The notes: generated by a model not told the origin, from the sequence alone. A stretch of DNA of 64,000 bases from Rhodopseudomonas sp. (GCA_016124795.1 WGNB01000042.1:29113-93112), one strand, 5' to 3'; numbered from the stretch's first letter, positions 8,329 to 17,560 are shown. Made by a program: numbers and translations.

Positions 8329-9380
8329 GCGGCGGCCCTCCAGGCAAAAGCATCATAGGCATCGGCCAAGAGGCGGCGCGCTTTGGCGGGCTCTTCGGCG
8401 GTGAGCACCTGGGCACGATGCTGTTTCAACAATTCGGCCGGCGCACCGGCCGTTTCGGCGGCGCTGTCGAGCGCCCAGCCAAGGTGTTTGCGGGCATGAC
8501 GGCGGCCGATCCTGACGCCGTGATGGGCGATCATTTCATCGTAGAGCGTTTCGATCAGTTCGCGTTGGGCGGCCAGCGTCGGGTCGGCGCGGCGCTCGCC
8601 GGTTGCGAGGAAGTGGGCCACCTGCCCCGGCAGCCACGGTCGGCCTTGCGCAGCGCGCCCGACCATTACGGCATCGGCGCCGGAGGCTTCGAGCGCGGTA
8701 ATCGCATCGTCGCAGGAACGGACATCGCCATTGACGACGACCGGAACGCTCACGGCCTCCTTGACGGCGCGCACGGCCGACCAGTCGGCGTTACCGGTAT
8801 AGAACTGGCAGCGGGTCCGACCATGCACCGTTATCATCCGTACACCGGCGTCCTGCGCGCGCTGCGCCAAGGCCGGTGCGTTGATGCTGTCGGTATCCCA
8901 ACCGAGCCGCATCTTGAGCGAGACTGGCACGGCGACCGCGTTGACGGTCGCGTCGATCAACGTCAGCGCATGATCGAGGTCGCGCATCAGGGCCGAGCCT
9001 GAAGCGCCGTTGGTGACTTGTTTGGACGGGCAGCCCATATTGATATCGATAACCTGAGCCCCTTGTGCTTCGACAATGCGCGCGCCTTCGGCCATCCAGT
9101 GCGCCTCGCAGCCGGCGAGCTGGACCACGTTAATGGCGACGCCTGCCCCTTCACTGCGAGCCCGCGCTTCTCGCTCGCCTTTGGCCAGACCGGCGCAGGC
9201 GGTCATTTCCGAGACGACCAGCCCTGCACCGAGGCGTTCGGTCAGGCGACGGAACGGCGCATCGGTGATGCCGGACATGGGAGCCAAAATCACGCGGTTC
9301 GGCACCGTAACTGTACCGATATGCAGTGACGCAGCCGAAAACACATCTCTCTCGCCCCGCTCGGGATGGCTGCCTAGCAT
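8325..9380 (-). CDS. dusB: tRNA-dihydrouridine synthase DusB (NifR3)
   Basis: A flavin enzyme that reduces uridine to dihydrouridine in tRNA D-loops. It shows the TIM-barrel motif [16 protein letters not shown], the catalytic cysteine in DINMGCPSK, and the FMN-binding VVVNGDVRS and [16 protein letters not shown]. 351 aa is normal. It is the first gene of the dusB-ntrB-ntrC operon (nifR3-ntrBC), an arrangement widely conserved in alphaproteobacteria. Only a weak AAGG ribosome binding site precedes the ATG. Confidence 0.96.
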   Translation of the reverse strand: MLGSHPERGERDVFSAASLHIGTVTVPNRVILAPMSGITDAPFRRLTERLGAGLVVSEMTACAGLAKGEREARARSEGAGVAINVVQLAGCEAHWMAEGARIVEAQGAQVIDINMGCPSKQVTNGASGSALMRDLDHALTLIDATVNAVAVPVSLKMRLGWDTDSINAPALAQRAQDAGVRMITVHGRTRCQFYTGNADWSAVRAVKEAVSVPVVVNGDVRSCDDAITALEASGADAVMVGRAAQGRPWLPGQVAHFLATGERRADPTLAAQRELIETLYDEMIAHHGVRIGRRHARKHLGWALDSAAETAGAPAELLKQHRAQVLTAEEPAKARRLLADAYDAFAWRAAA

Positions 9381-9405
9381 TTAGGCTGAACCTTTCATTG
9401 CTTAG

Positions 9406-9433
9406 AGTTTAGCCATTTTGGCAGAGGGCGCAA
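9406..9433 (-). promoter_or_regulatory. Candidate sigma-70 promoter of dusB-ntrBC
   Basis: On the minus strand there is TTGCGC (9433-9428), a 16-nt spacer and TAAACT (9411-9406). This would start transcription about 20 nt before the dusB ATG. Matches are moderate (4 of 6 in the -10). Further into the same divergent gap is a perfect 10-bp palindrome, CAATATATTG, at 9445-9454. Confidence 0.35.
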
Positions 9434-9485
9434 GTGCTGCACTGCAATATATTGTTTATGCTTAAGAACCGAACAGGCCTGCTCC

Positions 9486-9517
9486 TAGCGCGTTTCCGGC
9501 CGGCCCGGAACGCGCTA
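9486..9517. repeat. 32-bp hairpin/palindrome before ispDF
   Basis: TAGCGCGTTTCCGG at 9486-9499 pairs with CCGGAACGCGCTA at 9505-9517: 13 bp with a single bulged T and a 5-nt loop. It lies 31 nt before the ispDF start, so it is either a 5' UTR hairpin or an operator. It may also belong to a dispersed short palindromic family, which cannot be tested here. Confidence 0.5.
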
Positions 9518-9548
9518 AAGCGACAGTCCAATTTCGGAGCACAGAATT

Positions 9549-10727
9549 ATGCCGCTGATAGCAGCCATTATCGTCGCGGCCGGGCGTGGCAGTCGCGCCG
9601 GTGGCGACGACATACCCAAACAATTCCGGCAAATCGGCGGCCAAACCCTGTTGCGCCGGACGCTGAGGGTGTTTGCCGGCTATGACGGCATCGACCTGAT
9701 CCAGACGGTCATCCGCTCGGAAGATGGCGATCTGTATCGAGCTGCCACCGGCGGTATCCAGACGCTGCCGCCGGTCGAAGGCGGTACGACCCGCCAGGCT
9801 TCGGTCTACGCCGGTCTGAAAGCGCTTGAGGCCCATGCGCCTGACATGGTGCTGATCCACGATGCCGCCCGGCCCTTCGCGACCCCGGCACTTATCGGCC
9901 GCGCCATCGCCGCCGCCGAGCGCACCGGTGCCGCCATTCCGGGTCTTGCCGTCACGGATACGATCAAGGTCATTGACCATCACGGACTGGTTGGCGAAAC
10001 GCCGGAGCGGGCGCAATTGCGCGCGGTCCAGACTCCGCAGGCTTTTGCTTTTGCCCCCTTGCTCGAAGCGCATCACCGCGCGGCCCGAGAGGCGCGCCAC
10101 GACTTCACCGATGACGCCGCGCTCGCCGAATGGACCGGCATGCAGGTCGTGGTGTTCGATGGCGAACCGGGCAATATCAAGATTACCCATCCGGAAGATT
10201 TCATGCGCAGCGAGGCGATGGCAAAACAAGCGATGACTTCAGCGTTCACCGATATCCGCACCGGCACCGGCATCGACGTGCATGCCTTTGGCCCCGGGGA
10301 CCATGTCATCATCGGCGGCATTCGCTTGCCACACGACAAGGCCCTGACCGGTCATTCCGATGCCGATGTCGGACTTCACGCTCTGACCGACGCGATCCTT
10401 GGCGCCTTGGCCGATGGCGATATCGGTTCGCATTTCCCGCCGAGCGATCCGCAATGGCGCGGCGCGTCGTCGGACCGGTTCCTTCAATTCGCGGTCGGTC
10501 GCGTGACCGCGCGCGGTGGCGCCATCGCGCATCTCGACCTGACGATCGTTTGCGAGGCACCCAAGATAGGGCCGCATCGCGATGCCATGCGGACGCGTAT
10601 CGCGGCTATCGCCGGGCTCGATGTCGAGCGGGTCGCGGTCAAGGCGACGACCAGCGAGCGCCTCGGCTTCACCGGGCGCGGTGAAGGCATCGCGGCCTAT
10701 GCCACCGCCACTGTGCGACTGCCGTGA
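9549..10727 (+). CDS. ispDF: Bifunctional IspD/IspF of the MEP isoprenoid pathway
   Basis: One polypeptide of 392 aa that makes CDP-methylerythritol from MEP and CTP (IspD) and later cyclises its phosphorylated form to MEcPP (IspF). The IspD part, residues 1 to about 225, opens with the nucleotide-binding [14 protein letters not shown] and KQF motifs. The IspF part starts near residue 235 with the zinc ligands in GTGIDVHAF and [15 protein letters not shown]. The fusion is typical of Rhizobiales and a few other proteobacteria. GGAG lies 9 nt before the ATG. It is divergent from dusB and followed closely by the cinA-type gene. Confidence 0.97.
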   Translation: MPLIAAIIVAAGRGSRAGGDDIPKQFRQIGGQTLLRRTLRVFAGYDGIDLIQTVIRSEDGDLYRAATGGIQTLPPVEGGTTRQASVYAGLKALEAHAPDMVLIHDAARPFATPALIGRAIAAAERTGAAIPGLAVTDTIKVIDHHGLVGETPERAQLRAVQTPQAFAFAPLLEAHHRAAREARHDFTDDAALAEWTGMQVVVFDGEPGNIKITHPEDFMRSEAMAKQAMTSAFTDIRTGTGIDVHAFGPGDHVIIGGIRLPHDKALTGHSDADVGLHALTDAILGALADGDIGSHFPPSDPQWRGASSDRFLQFAVGRVTARGGAIAHLDLTIVCEAPKIGPHRDAMRTRIAAIAGLDVERVAVKATTSERLGFTGRGEGIAAYATATVRLP

Positions 10728-10748
10728 CATGTAATCGGGAGTGATGCG

Positions 10749-11243
10749 ATGAATGACGATCTGCACCAGGCCGCCGTTGCCGTTCTGGAGGCTTGCCGCG
10801 CGCGTGGGCTGATGGTCGCCACGGCCGAGTCCTGCACCGGCGGCCTTGTGGCCGCCGCCTTGACCGAAATCGCCGGCTCGTCCGACGTGGTCGATCGTGG
10901 TTTCGTGACCTATTCGAACGCGGCCAAGCAGAAGATGCTCGGTGTGCCGGCGGCGACCTTGGCCGCGTATGGTGCGGTGAGCCGCGAAACCGCCGAAGCC
11001 ATGGCGCGCGGCGCGCTGGGCGAAGCGGCCGCCGACCTGACCGTCGCGATCACCGGCGTTGCCGGACCGGGCGGCGGCACGCCGGATAAACCGGTGGGGC
11101 TGGTGCATTTTGCTGCCGCATCCCGTGCCGGCGCGCTCATTCACGCCGAGATGCGATACGGCGATATCGGCCGCGACAAGGTTCGTCACCGGTCCGTGTT
11201 GCAGGCTCTGGCGATGCTGAAGGAACTGGCGACCCGATCCTAG
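10749..11243 (+). CDS. CinA-family protein (NMN amidase domain)
   Basis: A 164-aa protein consisting only of the C-terminal amidase domain of CinA, which in characterised relatives deamidates nicotinamide mononucleotide (PncC). Motifs: ATAESCTGGLVAAALTEIAG, GFVTYSNAAKQKMLGV, and AITGVAGPGGGTPDKPVGLV. The N-terminal molybdopterin-like domain of full-length CinA is absent, which is common. GGAG lies 8 nt before the start, 21 nt after ispDF, so the two are probably co-transcribed. Confidence 0.9.
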   Translation: MNDDLHQAAVAVLEACRARGLMVATAESCTGGLVAAALTEIAGSSDVVDRGFVTYSNAAKQKMLGVPAATLAAYGAVSRETAEAMARGALGEAAADLTVAITGVAGPGGGTPDKPVGLVHFAAASRAGALIHAEMRYGDIGRDKVRHRSVLQALAMLKELATRS

Positions 11244-11422
11244 TGCGGGAGCGCAAGCCGTCGGGCGCTATTGGTTGATGAACGGGTCGCATCGGCACAA
11301 AACTGTCTCCCATTGGAAACCGCGGCGGCTTGCGCTCTGCCGCCAGCTTGCATCGCAACATGCAACCAAATTCTCGGCGGCGGCATTCTGATATAGATTA
11401 TTCGGCTATCCCGTCATCGGTT

Positions 11423-11950
11423 ATGTGGCATTCGGTCGAACAGGAAAAAGTCATCGTGGAACGACAGGAATCAGGTTCGTGGCAACGTGATGTCAGTTTG
11501 GCGGCGTGGCCCTTGGCCGCGGTCGTCGCCGCGTCGGCGCTGGGACAATGGGCGACCTTCCCCAATTTGCCCTGGTACGCGACGCTGATGAAGCCGTCGT
11601 TCAATCCGCCGAACTGGTTATTCGGGCCGGTCTGGACCGGGCTTTATGCCTTGATGGCCTTCGCGGCCTTCCGGATATCTCGGCTACCGGCGTCGCCGGT
11701 TCGCCGCAATGCGCTTGTGCTGTTCTTTGCTCAATTGGCGCTGAACGCGGCGTGGTCCTGGGCTTTTTTCGCCGCTCACAATCCGTTGCTGGGGCTGATC
11801 GATATCGTGCCGCAACTGCTCTGTGTGTTGGCGACCTGTATTGCCTTTGTAAGGCTCGATCGTGCCGCCGGGCTTTGTCTTGTGCCGCTGGCGTTATGGG
11901 TCGGGTTTGCCACTGTGCTGAATGCGGCGATCGTTGTTCTCAACCGTTGA
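11423..11950 (+). CDS. tspO: TspO/MBR family membrane protein
   Basis: A five-helix inner- or outer-membrane protein that in relatives binds porphyrins and cholesterol-like ligands and tunes tetrapyrrole or stress responses. Family signature: LPWYATLMKPSFNPPNWLF, GPVWTGLYALMAFAAF, LALNAAWSWAFFAAHNP. The ATG at 11423 gives 175 aa but has no clear ribosome binding site. A GTG at 11456 with AGGAAA about 10 nt upstream gives 164 aa and may be the real start. The 3' end meets the FUSC gene tail to tail, with a 6-nt gap. Confidence 0.88.
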   Translation: MWHSVEQEKVIVERQESGSWQRDVSLAAWPLAAVVAASALGQWATFPNLPWYATLMKPSFNPPNWLFGPVWTGLYALMAFAAFRISRLPASPVRRNALVLFFAQLALNAAWSWAFFAAHNPLLGLIDIVPQLLCVLATCIAFVRLDRAAGLCLVPLALWVGFATVLNAAIVVLNR

Positions 11951-11956
11951 CGGCCG

Positions 11957-12958
11957 TCAGGCTTCATCCGGCGGATTGCGCGGGAAAGCCACCAGCGTGC
12001 CGATCAAAGCGATGCCGCCACCGAGCAGCACGTCCTGAAGCCGTTCGGTCAGCAGCCCCTGCATGATGCGCGGGTCGAGCGCGGCCAGATCGTACGCGAG
12101 CAGGATCAGCAAGGCGATCAGCGCGGTATGCAGCCAATACCGATGCCGCAGATGATGCGGGATCAACGGCGCGACGCATAGCAGGACGATGGCGATCGGC
12201 CATGGGGCGTGCACCTGGCTGGTGATCGCGAAGGCCACAATGACGCCGAGTACTGTGCCGGCGATACGCTGCACGATCAGCACGTAGCTAGTGCGCGCGT
12301 CCGGCTGCATGACGACCAGAGTCGTGACCACCACCCACAGAACGCGGCTCGGATCGATCGCCACGCCCAGTGCCAGACTGGCGCAGGCGGCCGCGGCATA
12401 GGCGAGCGCAAAGCGCAGCCAGCCGCCCGACGGCACCTGGCGCGGCCGCGCCCGCTGCTGCGGCAAGGGACCAAAGCAAAGATGATCGGCCAAACGTATT
12501 ATCGCAACGAAGGCAAAGGCACCGGCGGCGAAAACGATTTCGGCCGGATGGAATTCCGGTGCGCCGCTGGTCACGACCAGTGCCATCGCACCGAAGCGCG
12601 CCGCCAGCGTCTGCGCCTTGCCGACGCCAAGGCACCAGCCGCTGGTGAAGGTTGCCGCCGCAAACAGAACCCAGAGCGGCCAGGCGAAATCCCGAAACAG
12701 CAAGCCGAGGCTGCCACAGACAAGAACGCCAGCGGCGACATAGCCGAGGACGGTGAAGCGCCGCCGCAGGCTGCCTTCGTCGTCGGCAAAGGACAGGATC
12801 ATGCCGGTGATCGCGCCAAGCAGGGCACCGGCCGGCTCGTCGATAAATACACCGACGCAGAACGGCACGCCGATGCCGAGCAGAAACAACGCAGCGCGGC
12901 GCAGGCTGCCGGGCGGCAACGGCGGTAGCTTCGGTACTTTAAGCTTCGCCACGGCCAT
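11957..12958 (-). CDS. FUSC-family integral membrane protein
   Basis: A 333-aa protein with about 10 hydrophobic segments arranged as two similar halves (roughly 20-165 and 180-320). Each half has the pattern seen in FUSC/aromatic acid exporter proteins, for example LAYAAAACASLALGVAID and VLWVVVTTLVVMQPDARTSY. The usual large cytoplasmic domain of YccS/AaeB is missing. I chose the ATG at 12958 (MAVAKLK). It overlaps the end of the upstream Coq10/RatA-like gene by 20 nt, so the two are probably translated together. The substrate is unknown. Confidence 0.8.
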   Translation of the reverse strand: MAVAKLKVPKLPPLPPGSLRRAALFLLGIGVPFCVGVFIDEPAGALLGAITGMILSFADDEGSLRRRFTVLGYVAAGVLVCGSLGLLFRDFAWPLWVLFAAATFTSGWCLGVGKAQTLAARFGAMALVVTSGAPEFHPAEIVFAAGAFAFVAIIRLADHLCFGPLPQQRARPRQVPSGGWLRFALAYAAAACASLALGVAIDPSRVLWVVVTTLVVMQPDARTSYVLIVQRIAGTVLGVIVAFAITSQVHAPWPIAIVLLCVAPLIPHHLRHRYWLHTALIALLILLAYDLAALDPRIMQGLLTERLQDVLLGGGIALIGTLVAFPRNPPDEA

Positions 12959-13400
12959 AAATCTCGTCCGCCCGCTTTTCAAACGCCGCCGCCATGCGGC
13001 GGAATACCGTATCGAACATCGCGCCCATCAGCATGCCGAGAGTGCGACTCTTGAATTCGTAATCGATGAAAAAATCGATCTCGCAAATATTGTCGCCGGT
13101 TGGTTTGAAGGTCCAGCGATTCTGCATGCGCGAGAACGGCCCGTCGAGATACTCGACCAGAATCTTCAGGTTCGGTTTGTCGACCGTGGCCCGGCTGGTG
13201 AAGGTCTGGCGGATCATCTTGTAGGCGACGGTCATCGCGGCGACCAGCACGGCCACGCCCTCGCCTTTGTCGGCGCGGCTGCGCACCTTCATGCCGTCGC
13301 AGAGCGGCACGAATTCCGGATACTTTTCGACGTCGGCGACCAGGTCGAACATATCGGATGCGGAGTGCCGGACGCGGCGTTTGGTCGAAAATTGCGGCAT
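12939..13400 (-). CDS. Coq10/RatA-like START-domain protein
   Basis: A 153-aa single-domain SRPBCC (START-like) protein. Family pattern: ASDMFDLVADVEKYPEFVPLC near the start and FDTVFRRMAAAFEKRA at the end. Relatives include yeast/mitochondrial Coq10, a ubiquinone-binding respiratory factor, and E. coli RatA. In alphaproteobacteria a quinone-chaperone role is the more likely one. The ATG at 13400 gives the normal family length. The longer ORF to 13487 would run into an intergenic palindromic repeat. It lies 132 nt downstream of lipA. Confidence 0.88.
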   Translation of the reverse strand: MPQFSTKRRVRHSASDMFDLVADVEKYPEFVPLCDGMKVRSRADKGEGVAVLVAAMTVAYKMIRQTFTSRATVDKPNLKILVEYLDGPFSRMQNRWTFKPTGDNICEIDFFIDYEFKSRTLGMLMGAMFDTVFRRMAAAFEKRADEIYGRGEA

Positions 13401-13416
13401 GATTGTCGATCCGTCA

Positions 13417-13512
13417 CCCCGAGGTGGCTGCGCGCCGCGGGCCATCGAAGGGCAGCGGCCAAGGCGTTGGTACAATGGGGCCGTCATCCTTCGAGACGAG
13501 TGATGCTCGCAC
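13417..13512. repeat. Compound palindromic intergenic repeat, degenerate copy
   Basis: This stretch contains GTCACCCCGAGG near its left end and GTCATCCTTCGAG near its right end, joined by a GC-rich middle. The same two modules in the same order occur at 15911-16015. This is the arrangement of short compound palindromic repeats common between genes in Bradyrhizobium-type genomes. This copy is the more degraded one. Confidence 0.55.
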
Positions 13513-13532
13513 TTCAGGTTGACGGATTGGCG

Positions 13533-14486
13533 TTATCTCGCCTGCGCGTCGCGGGCGGCCTTCAGTTTCGCGAAATCCTCGCCGGCGTGATGCGACGAGC
13601 GCGTCAAGGGTGAAGCCGACACCATCAGGAATCCTTTGGCGTAGGCGACCGTCTCCAGCGATTTGAATTCGTCCGGCGGCACGAAGCGTTTGACTTCATG
13701 ATGCTTGCGCGTCGGTTGCAGGTATTGCCCGATAGTCAGGAAATCGACATTAGCGGAACGCAGGTCGTCCATGACCTGAAGGATCTCGTTCCGCTCTTCG
13801 CCAAGACCGACCATGATGCCCGACTTGGTGAACATCGTTGGGTCCTGTTCCTTGACCTGCTGCAACAGCCGCAACGAATGGAAATAGCGTGCGCCGGGGC
13901 GAACCGTCAGATAAAGCGACGGCACGGTTTCCAGATTGTGGTTGAACACGTCGGGCTTCGCGTCGACGACGATCTCGAGCGCGCCGTCCTTGCGCAGAAA
14001 ATCCGGGGTCAGGATTTCGATCGTGGTGCCGGGTGCATGCGCGCGGATCGCGCGGATGGTGTCGGCGAAGTGCCGCGCGCCGCCGTCCGGCAGATCGTCG
14101 CGGTCGACGGAGGTTACGACGATATGGGCAAGCCCGAGCTTGGCGGTCGCCTGCCCGACATGCTCCGGCTCGCTGGCATCGAGCGCGCCCGGCAGGCCGG
14201 TCTTGACGTTACAGAAGGCGCAGGCCCGCGTGCAGGTATCGCCCATGATCATGAAAGTGGCGTGCTTCTTGTCCCAGCACTCGCCGATGTTCGGGCAACC
14301 GGCCTCCTCGCAGACCGTGACCAGCTTGTTCTCGCGCATGATCTGGTGGGTGGCGTTAAACCCAGCCGACACCGGGGCCTTGACCCTGATCCAGTCCGGC
14401 TTCTTCAGCAGGGCGGAATCCGGCTTATGCGCCTTTTCCGGGTGGCGCGGACGCGGATTGTTGATCAGATCGAGAACGACGGCCAT
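13533..14486 (-). CDS. lipA: Lipoyl synthase
   Basis: A radical-SAM enzyme that inserts two sulfurs into octanoyl groups on E2 and GcvH, completing lipoate. 317 aa. It shows both iron-sulfur motifs: the auxiliary cluster [12 protein letters not shown] and the radical-[11 protein letters not shown]. The C-terminus has the family's [14 protein letters not shown] serine motif. It sits near the pyruvate dehydrogenase genes, whose E2 and E1-beta subunits need the lipoyl group it makes. Confidence 0.97.
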   Translation of the reverse strand: MAVVLDLINNPRPRHPEKAHKPDSALLKKPDWIRVKAPVSAGFNATHQIMRENKLVTVCEEAGCPNIGECWDKKHATFMIMGDTCTRACAFCNVKTGLPGALDASEPEHVGQATAKLGLAHIVVTSVDRDDLPDGGARHFADTIRAIRAHAPGTTIEILTPDFLRKDGALEIVVDAKPDVFNHNLETVPSLYLTVRPGARYFHSLRLLQQVKEQDPTMFTKSGIMVGLGEERNEILQVMDDLRSANVDFLTIGQYLQPTRKHHEVKRFVPPDEFKSLETVAYAKGFLMVSASPLTRSSHHAGEDFAKLKAARDAQAR

Positions 14487-14547
14487 GGGTCCTACTTACG
14501 GCGGCGGACGGCGGCCCGCAAGGCTGCCGCCCCCTGCTGGACGCGGA

Positions 14548-14790
14548 TCAGGCCCGCCGGATTGCCCGCCAGATCAAGAGGAAAACGATAGCGCCGACGG
14601 TGGCGGTAATCAGGTTGCCCCAGAAGTCCGGCATGACGTGCAGGTTCAGCTTCTCGAACAGGAAGCCGCCGACAATCGCGCCGACCAGACCAACGGCGAG
14701 GCTGCCGAGAAACCCGCCACGGCCGCCGAGGATGACGTGTGCGAGCCAGCCGGCGATCAGGCCGATCACGATCCAGGCGATGATACCCAT
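14548..14790 (-). CDS. GlsB/YeaQ/YmgE-type small membrane protein
   Basis: An 80-aa protein with three hydrophobic helices and the glycine-rich pattern GLIAGWLAHVILGGRGGFLG, followed by VGLVGAIVGGFLFEKL. This is the transglycosylase-associated protein family, stress-linked inner-membrane proteins of unknown mechanism. It lies 40 nt downstream of cysK on the same strand, after a duplicated hairpin. Confidence 0.9.
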   Translation of the reverse strand: MGIIAWIVIGLIAGWLAHVILGGRGGFLGSLAVGLVGAIVGGFLFEKLNLHVMPDFWGNLITATVGAIVFLLIWRAIRRA

Positions 14791-14806
14791 CGGAATGCCC
14801 TGCTCC

Positions 14807-14849
14807 TAAGCCGCCTTTGGCGGCTTCATATTAAGCCGCCTTTGGCGGC
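14807..14849 (-). repeat. Tandem duplication of a hairpin at cysK 3' end
   Basis: Two copies of TAAGCCGCCTTTGGCGGC start at 14807 and 14832, a 25-nt period. Each contains the hairpin GCCGCC-TTT-GGCGGC (14810-14824 and 14835-14849). The second copy encodes the last residues of CysK (MPPKAA and stop). The first copy lies just after that stop and would encode the same tail again. No T-run follows, so if it stops transcription it does so weakly. Confidence 0.7.
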
Positions 14850-15886
14850 ATGCGATGGTTTGGCGTCGAGTTGGAAATCGACAGTTCCTCGTCATTCATA
14901 TCGGCAGCGACATCGCCGAACAACGGCGTCGACAGATAGCGCTCGCCGGTATCCGGCAGCATGCACAGAATGGTCGAACCGGGTGCCGCTGTCCTGGCGA
15001 TCTCGAGCGCGCCGGCGAAGGTCGCGCCGGCGGTGATGCCGACGAAGATGCCTTCCTGCTGCGCCAGCGCCTTGGAATACTTCATGGCGTCCGGCCCGGC
15101 GACGGTGAGGATGCGGGAGATCAGCTTCTCGTCGACCGCCTCGGCGGTGATCTTCGGGATGAAGTCGGGCGACCAGCCCTGCATTGGGTGCGGCTTGAAG
15201 GCGGCATTCGGCGCCGAAGGCGAGCCATCCGGGTTGCGCGCTTGCGGCGTCTGGGTCGACAGCATCGGCGCGTCAGCCGGCTCGCAGACGACGATCTGGG
15301 TATCGGGCATTTCCTTTTTCAGAACGCGGCCGACGCCGGTCAGCGTGCCGCCGGTGCCGAAACCGGTGACCCAGTAATCGAGCTTGCTGTCCTTGAAGTC
15401 GGCGACGATCTCGCGCGCCGTGGTGCGCGAATGCATGTCCGGGTTGGCCTCGTTCTCGAACTGGCGGGCCAGGAACCAGCCATGGGTCTTGGCGAGTTCG
15501 GCGGCCTTCTCGACCATGCCAAAGGCGCGCGCGCTGCCGGGTGTCAGCACCACCTTGGCGCCGAGGAAGCGCATCAGCTTGCGTCGTTCGACAGAAAAGG
15601 TTTCCGCCATCGTGATGACCAGCGGATAGCCCTTGGCGGCGCAGACCATCGCCAGTCCGATGCCGGTGTTACCCGAGGTACCCTCGACCACGGTCATGCC
15701 GGGCTTGAGCGCACCGGATTTCTCGGCGGCTTCGATGATACCGAGCGCGAGACGGTCCTTGACCGAGCCGAGCGGATTGAACGCCTCGACCTTGACGTAA
15801 AGGTTGATGCCGGGAGGCGCCAGCTTGTTGATCTTCACGACTGGTGTGTTGCCGACGGTGCCGAGGATCGAGTCGAACTTGGCCAT
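14831..15886 (-). CDS. cysK: Cysteine synthase (O-acetylserine sulfhydrylase)
   Basis: A PLP enzyme that makes cysteine from O-acetylserine and sulfide. The PLP lysine is K43 in NPLGSVKDR, the phosphate loop is VEGTSGNTGIG, and the GTGGTLTGVGR motif follows at about 195. 351 aa is longer than E. coli CysK (about 320); the extra length is mostly a C-terminal tail and an insert near residue 225 (TPQARNPDGSPSAP). I chose the ATG at 15886 for its GGGAGG site about 7 nt upstream. The 3' end carries a duplicated hairpin. Confidence 0.93.
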   Translation of the reverse strand: MAKFDSILGTVGNTPVVKINKLAPPGINLYVKVEAFNPLGSVKDRLALGIIEAAEKSGALKPGMTVVEGTSGNTGIGLAMVCAAKGYPLVITMAETFSVERRKLMRFLGAKVVLTPGSARAFGMVEKAAELAKTHGWFLARQFENEANPDMHSRTTAREIVADFKDSKLDYWVTGFGTGGTLTGVGRVLKKEMPDTQIVVCEPADAPMLSTQTPQARNPDGSPSAPNAAFKPHPMQGWSPDFIPKITAEAVDEKLISRILTVAGPDAMKYSKALAQQEGIFVGITAGATFAGALEIARTAAPGSTILCMLPDTGERYLSTPLFGDVAADMNDEELSISNSTPNHRMPPKAA

Positions 15887-15910
15887 GAGGAGCCTCCCGA
15901 TATTGACCGT

Positions 15911-16015
15911 CACCCTGAGGCGCGAGCGCAGCGAACCTCGACGGGCGACGGCTTGTTATAGCGTGGCCGCTCATCCTTCGAGGCGCGCCGTGCGGCGCGC
16001 ACCGCAGGATGACGG
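15911..16015. repeat. Compound palindromic intergenic repeat
   Basis: Module one runs from GTCACCCTGAGGCGCGAGCG to ACCTCGACGGGCGAC. Module two runs from CTCATCCTTCGAGGCGCGCC to a matching GCGGCGCGC...CGCAGGATGAC arm. Each module can fold on itself. The same pair of modules occurs, more degraded, at 13417-13512. It fills the gap between cysK and lpdA and may act as a hairpin at the 3' end of lpdA. Confidence 0.65.
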
Positions 16016-16020
16016 ATCGA

Positions 16021-17439
16021 CTACATATTCAGCACGCGGCCGTAAGCATCCAGCACCGCTTCCTTCATCATTTCCGACAAGGTCGGATGCGGGAAAACGG
16101 TGTGCATCAATTCTTCCTCGGTGGTTTCGAGGTTCATCGCCACCACATAGCCCTGGATCAATTCGGTAACCTCGGCGCCGACCATATGCGCGCCGAGCAG
16201 TTGTCCGGTCTTTTTGTCGAAGATCACCTTGACCAGACCCTGATCCTCGCCGAGCGCAATCGCCTTGCCGTTGCCGACGAAGGGGAAGCGGCCGACCCGG
16301 ATATCGAGCTTCTTGTCCTTGCAGGCCTGCTCGGTGAGACCGACCGAGGCGATCTGCGGCGAGCAATACGTGCAGCCGGGGATCATCTGCTTGTTCATCG
16401 GATGCGGGTGCAGGCCCTTGATCGCCTCGATGCAGACAACGCCTTCATGCTCGGCCTTGTGCGCCAGCATCGGTGGGCCGGCGACATCGCCAATGGCATA
16501 GATGCCCGGCACGTTGGTTTTGCCGTAACCATCGATCACGACGCAGCCGCGTTCGGTTTTGACGCCAAGCTTTTCAAGCCCGAGGTTCTCGATATTGCCG
16601 ACGACACCGACCGCCGAGATGACGCGCTCGACCGTGACCTGCTGCGTCTTGCCGTCGGCCTCAATAGTTGCAGTCACGCTGTCGGCTTGCTTGTCGAGCT
16701 TCACGACCTTGGCGCCGGTCATGATCTTGATGCCCTGCTTCTCGAAGGCCTTGCGCGCGAAGGTCTGGATTTCGTGGTCTTCGACCGGCAGCACCTGCGG
16801 CAGCACTTCGACCACGGTCACGTCCGCGCCCATCGTGCGGAAGAACGAGGCGAATTCGATGCCGATGGCGCCGGAGCCGACGACGAGCAACGACTTCGGA
16901 ATCGACGGCGGCACCATCGCTTCGAAATAGGTCCAGACCAGCTTCTTGTCGGGTTCGAGCCCCGGCAGCACGCGCGGCCGCGCGCCGGTCGCGATAATGA
17001 TGTGCTTGGCCTGATAGCTGCCGGCGCCGAGCGCGCCCTTCGGGCCTTCGACGCTCGATGCCTTGACCGTCACCTTGCCGGGCGCGTCGACCGCCGCCTC
17101 GCCCCAGATGATCGAAACCTTGTTCTTCTTCATCAGGAAGCCGACACCGTCGTTGAGCCGCTTCGAGACGCCACGCGACCGCTTGACGATGGCCTCGGCA
17201 TCGAAGCCGATGTTGTCGGCCTTCAGCCCATAATCCTTGGCGTGCTGCATGTAATGATAGATTTCGGCCGAGCGCAGCAGCGCCTTGGTCGGAATGCAGC
17301 CCCAGTTCAGGCAGATGCCGCCAAGATAGGATTTCTCGACGATCGCGACCTTGAAGCCGAGCTGGGCGGCGCGGATGGCGGTGACATAACCGCCGGGGCC
17401 GGAGCCGATGATGATGACGTCGAAATTGGTATCGGCCAT
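16021..17439 (-). CDS. lpdA: Dihydrolipoyl dehydrogenase (E3)
   Basis: A flavoprotein that reoxidises dihydrolipoyl groups of the pyruvate dehydrogenase complex and passes electrons to NAD. 472 aa. FAD-binding IIIGSGPGGYVTAIRAAQLG; redox-active cysteines C43 and C48 in GGICLNWGCIPTKALL; NAD-binding VVGSGAIGIEFASFF; C-terminal catalytic histidine in HTVFPHPTLSE. It follows pdhC after a 121-nt spacer holding two hairpins. Confidence 0.97.
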   Translation of the reverse strand: MADTNFDVIIIGSGPGGYVTAIRAAQLGFKVAIVEKSYLGGICLNWGCIPTKALLRSAEIYHYMQHAKDYGLKADNIGFDAEAIVKRSRGVSKRLNDGVGFLMKKNKVSIIWGEAAVDAPGKVTVKASSVEGPKGALGAGSYQAKHIIIATGARPRVLPGLEPDKKLVWTYFEAMVPPSIPKSLLVVGSGAIGIEFASFFRTMGADVTVVEVLPQVLPVEDHEIQTFARKAFEKQGIKIMTGAKVVKLDKQADSVTATIEADGKTQQVTVERVISAVGVVGNIENLGLEKLGVKTERGCVVIDGYGKTNVPGIYAIGDVAGPPMLAHKAEHEGVVCIEAIKGLHPHPMNKQMIPGCTYCSPQIASVGLTEQACKDKKLDIRVGRFPFVGNGKAIALGEDQGLVKVIFDKKTGQLLGAHMVGAEVTELIQGYVVAMNLETTEEELMHTVFPHPTLSEMMKEAVLDAYGRVLNM

Positions 17440-17470
17440 TTTTGCTCGTCTTCTTGTTTTGCTGTCGCGG

Positions 17471-17503
17471 CCGGGTTTGTCCCGGACGTCCCGTCGCGGG
17501 ACG
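17471..17503 (-). promoter_or_regulatory. Two tandem hairpins in pdhC-lpdA spacer
   Basis: CCGGG-TTTGT-CCCGG (17471-17485) is followed directly by CGTCCCG-TCG-CGGGACG (17487-17503). They lie between pdhC and lpdA with no T-run. They may slow exonucleases or set the ratio of E3 to the other subunits. A similar pair lies between pdhA and pdhB. Confidence 0.45.
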
Positions 17504-17560
17504 CACAGCTATTGCCAATCTGGAAGCCGCCGCCGGTTCAGGCCCGGCGACGTCAGGAAA

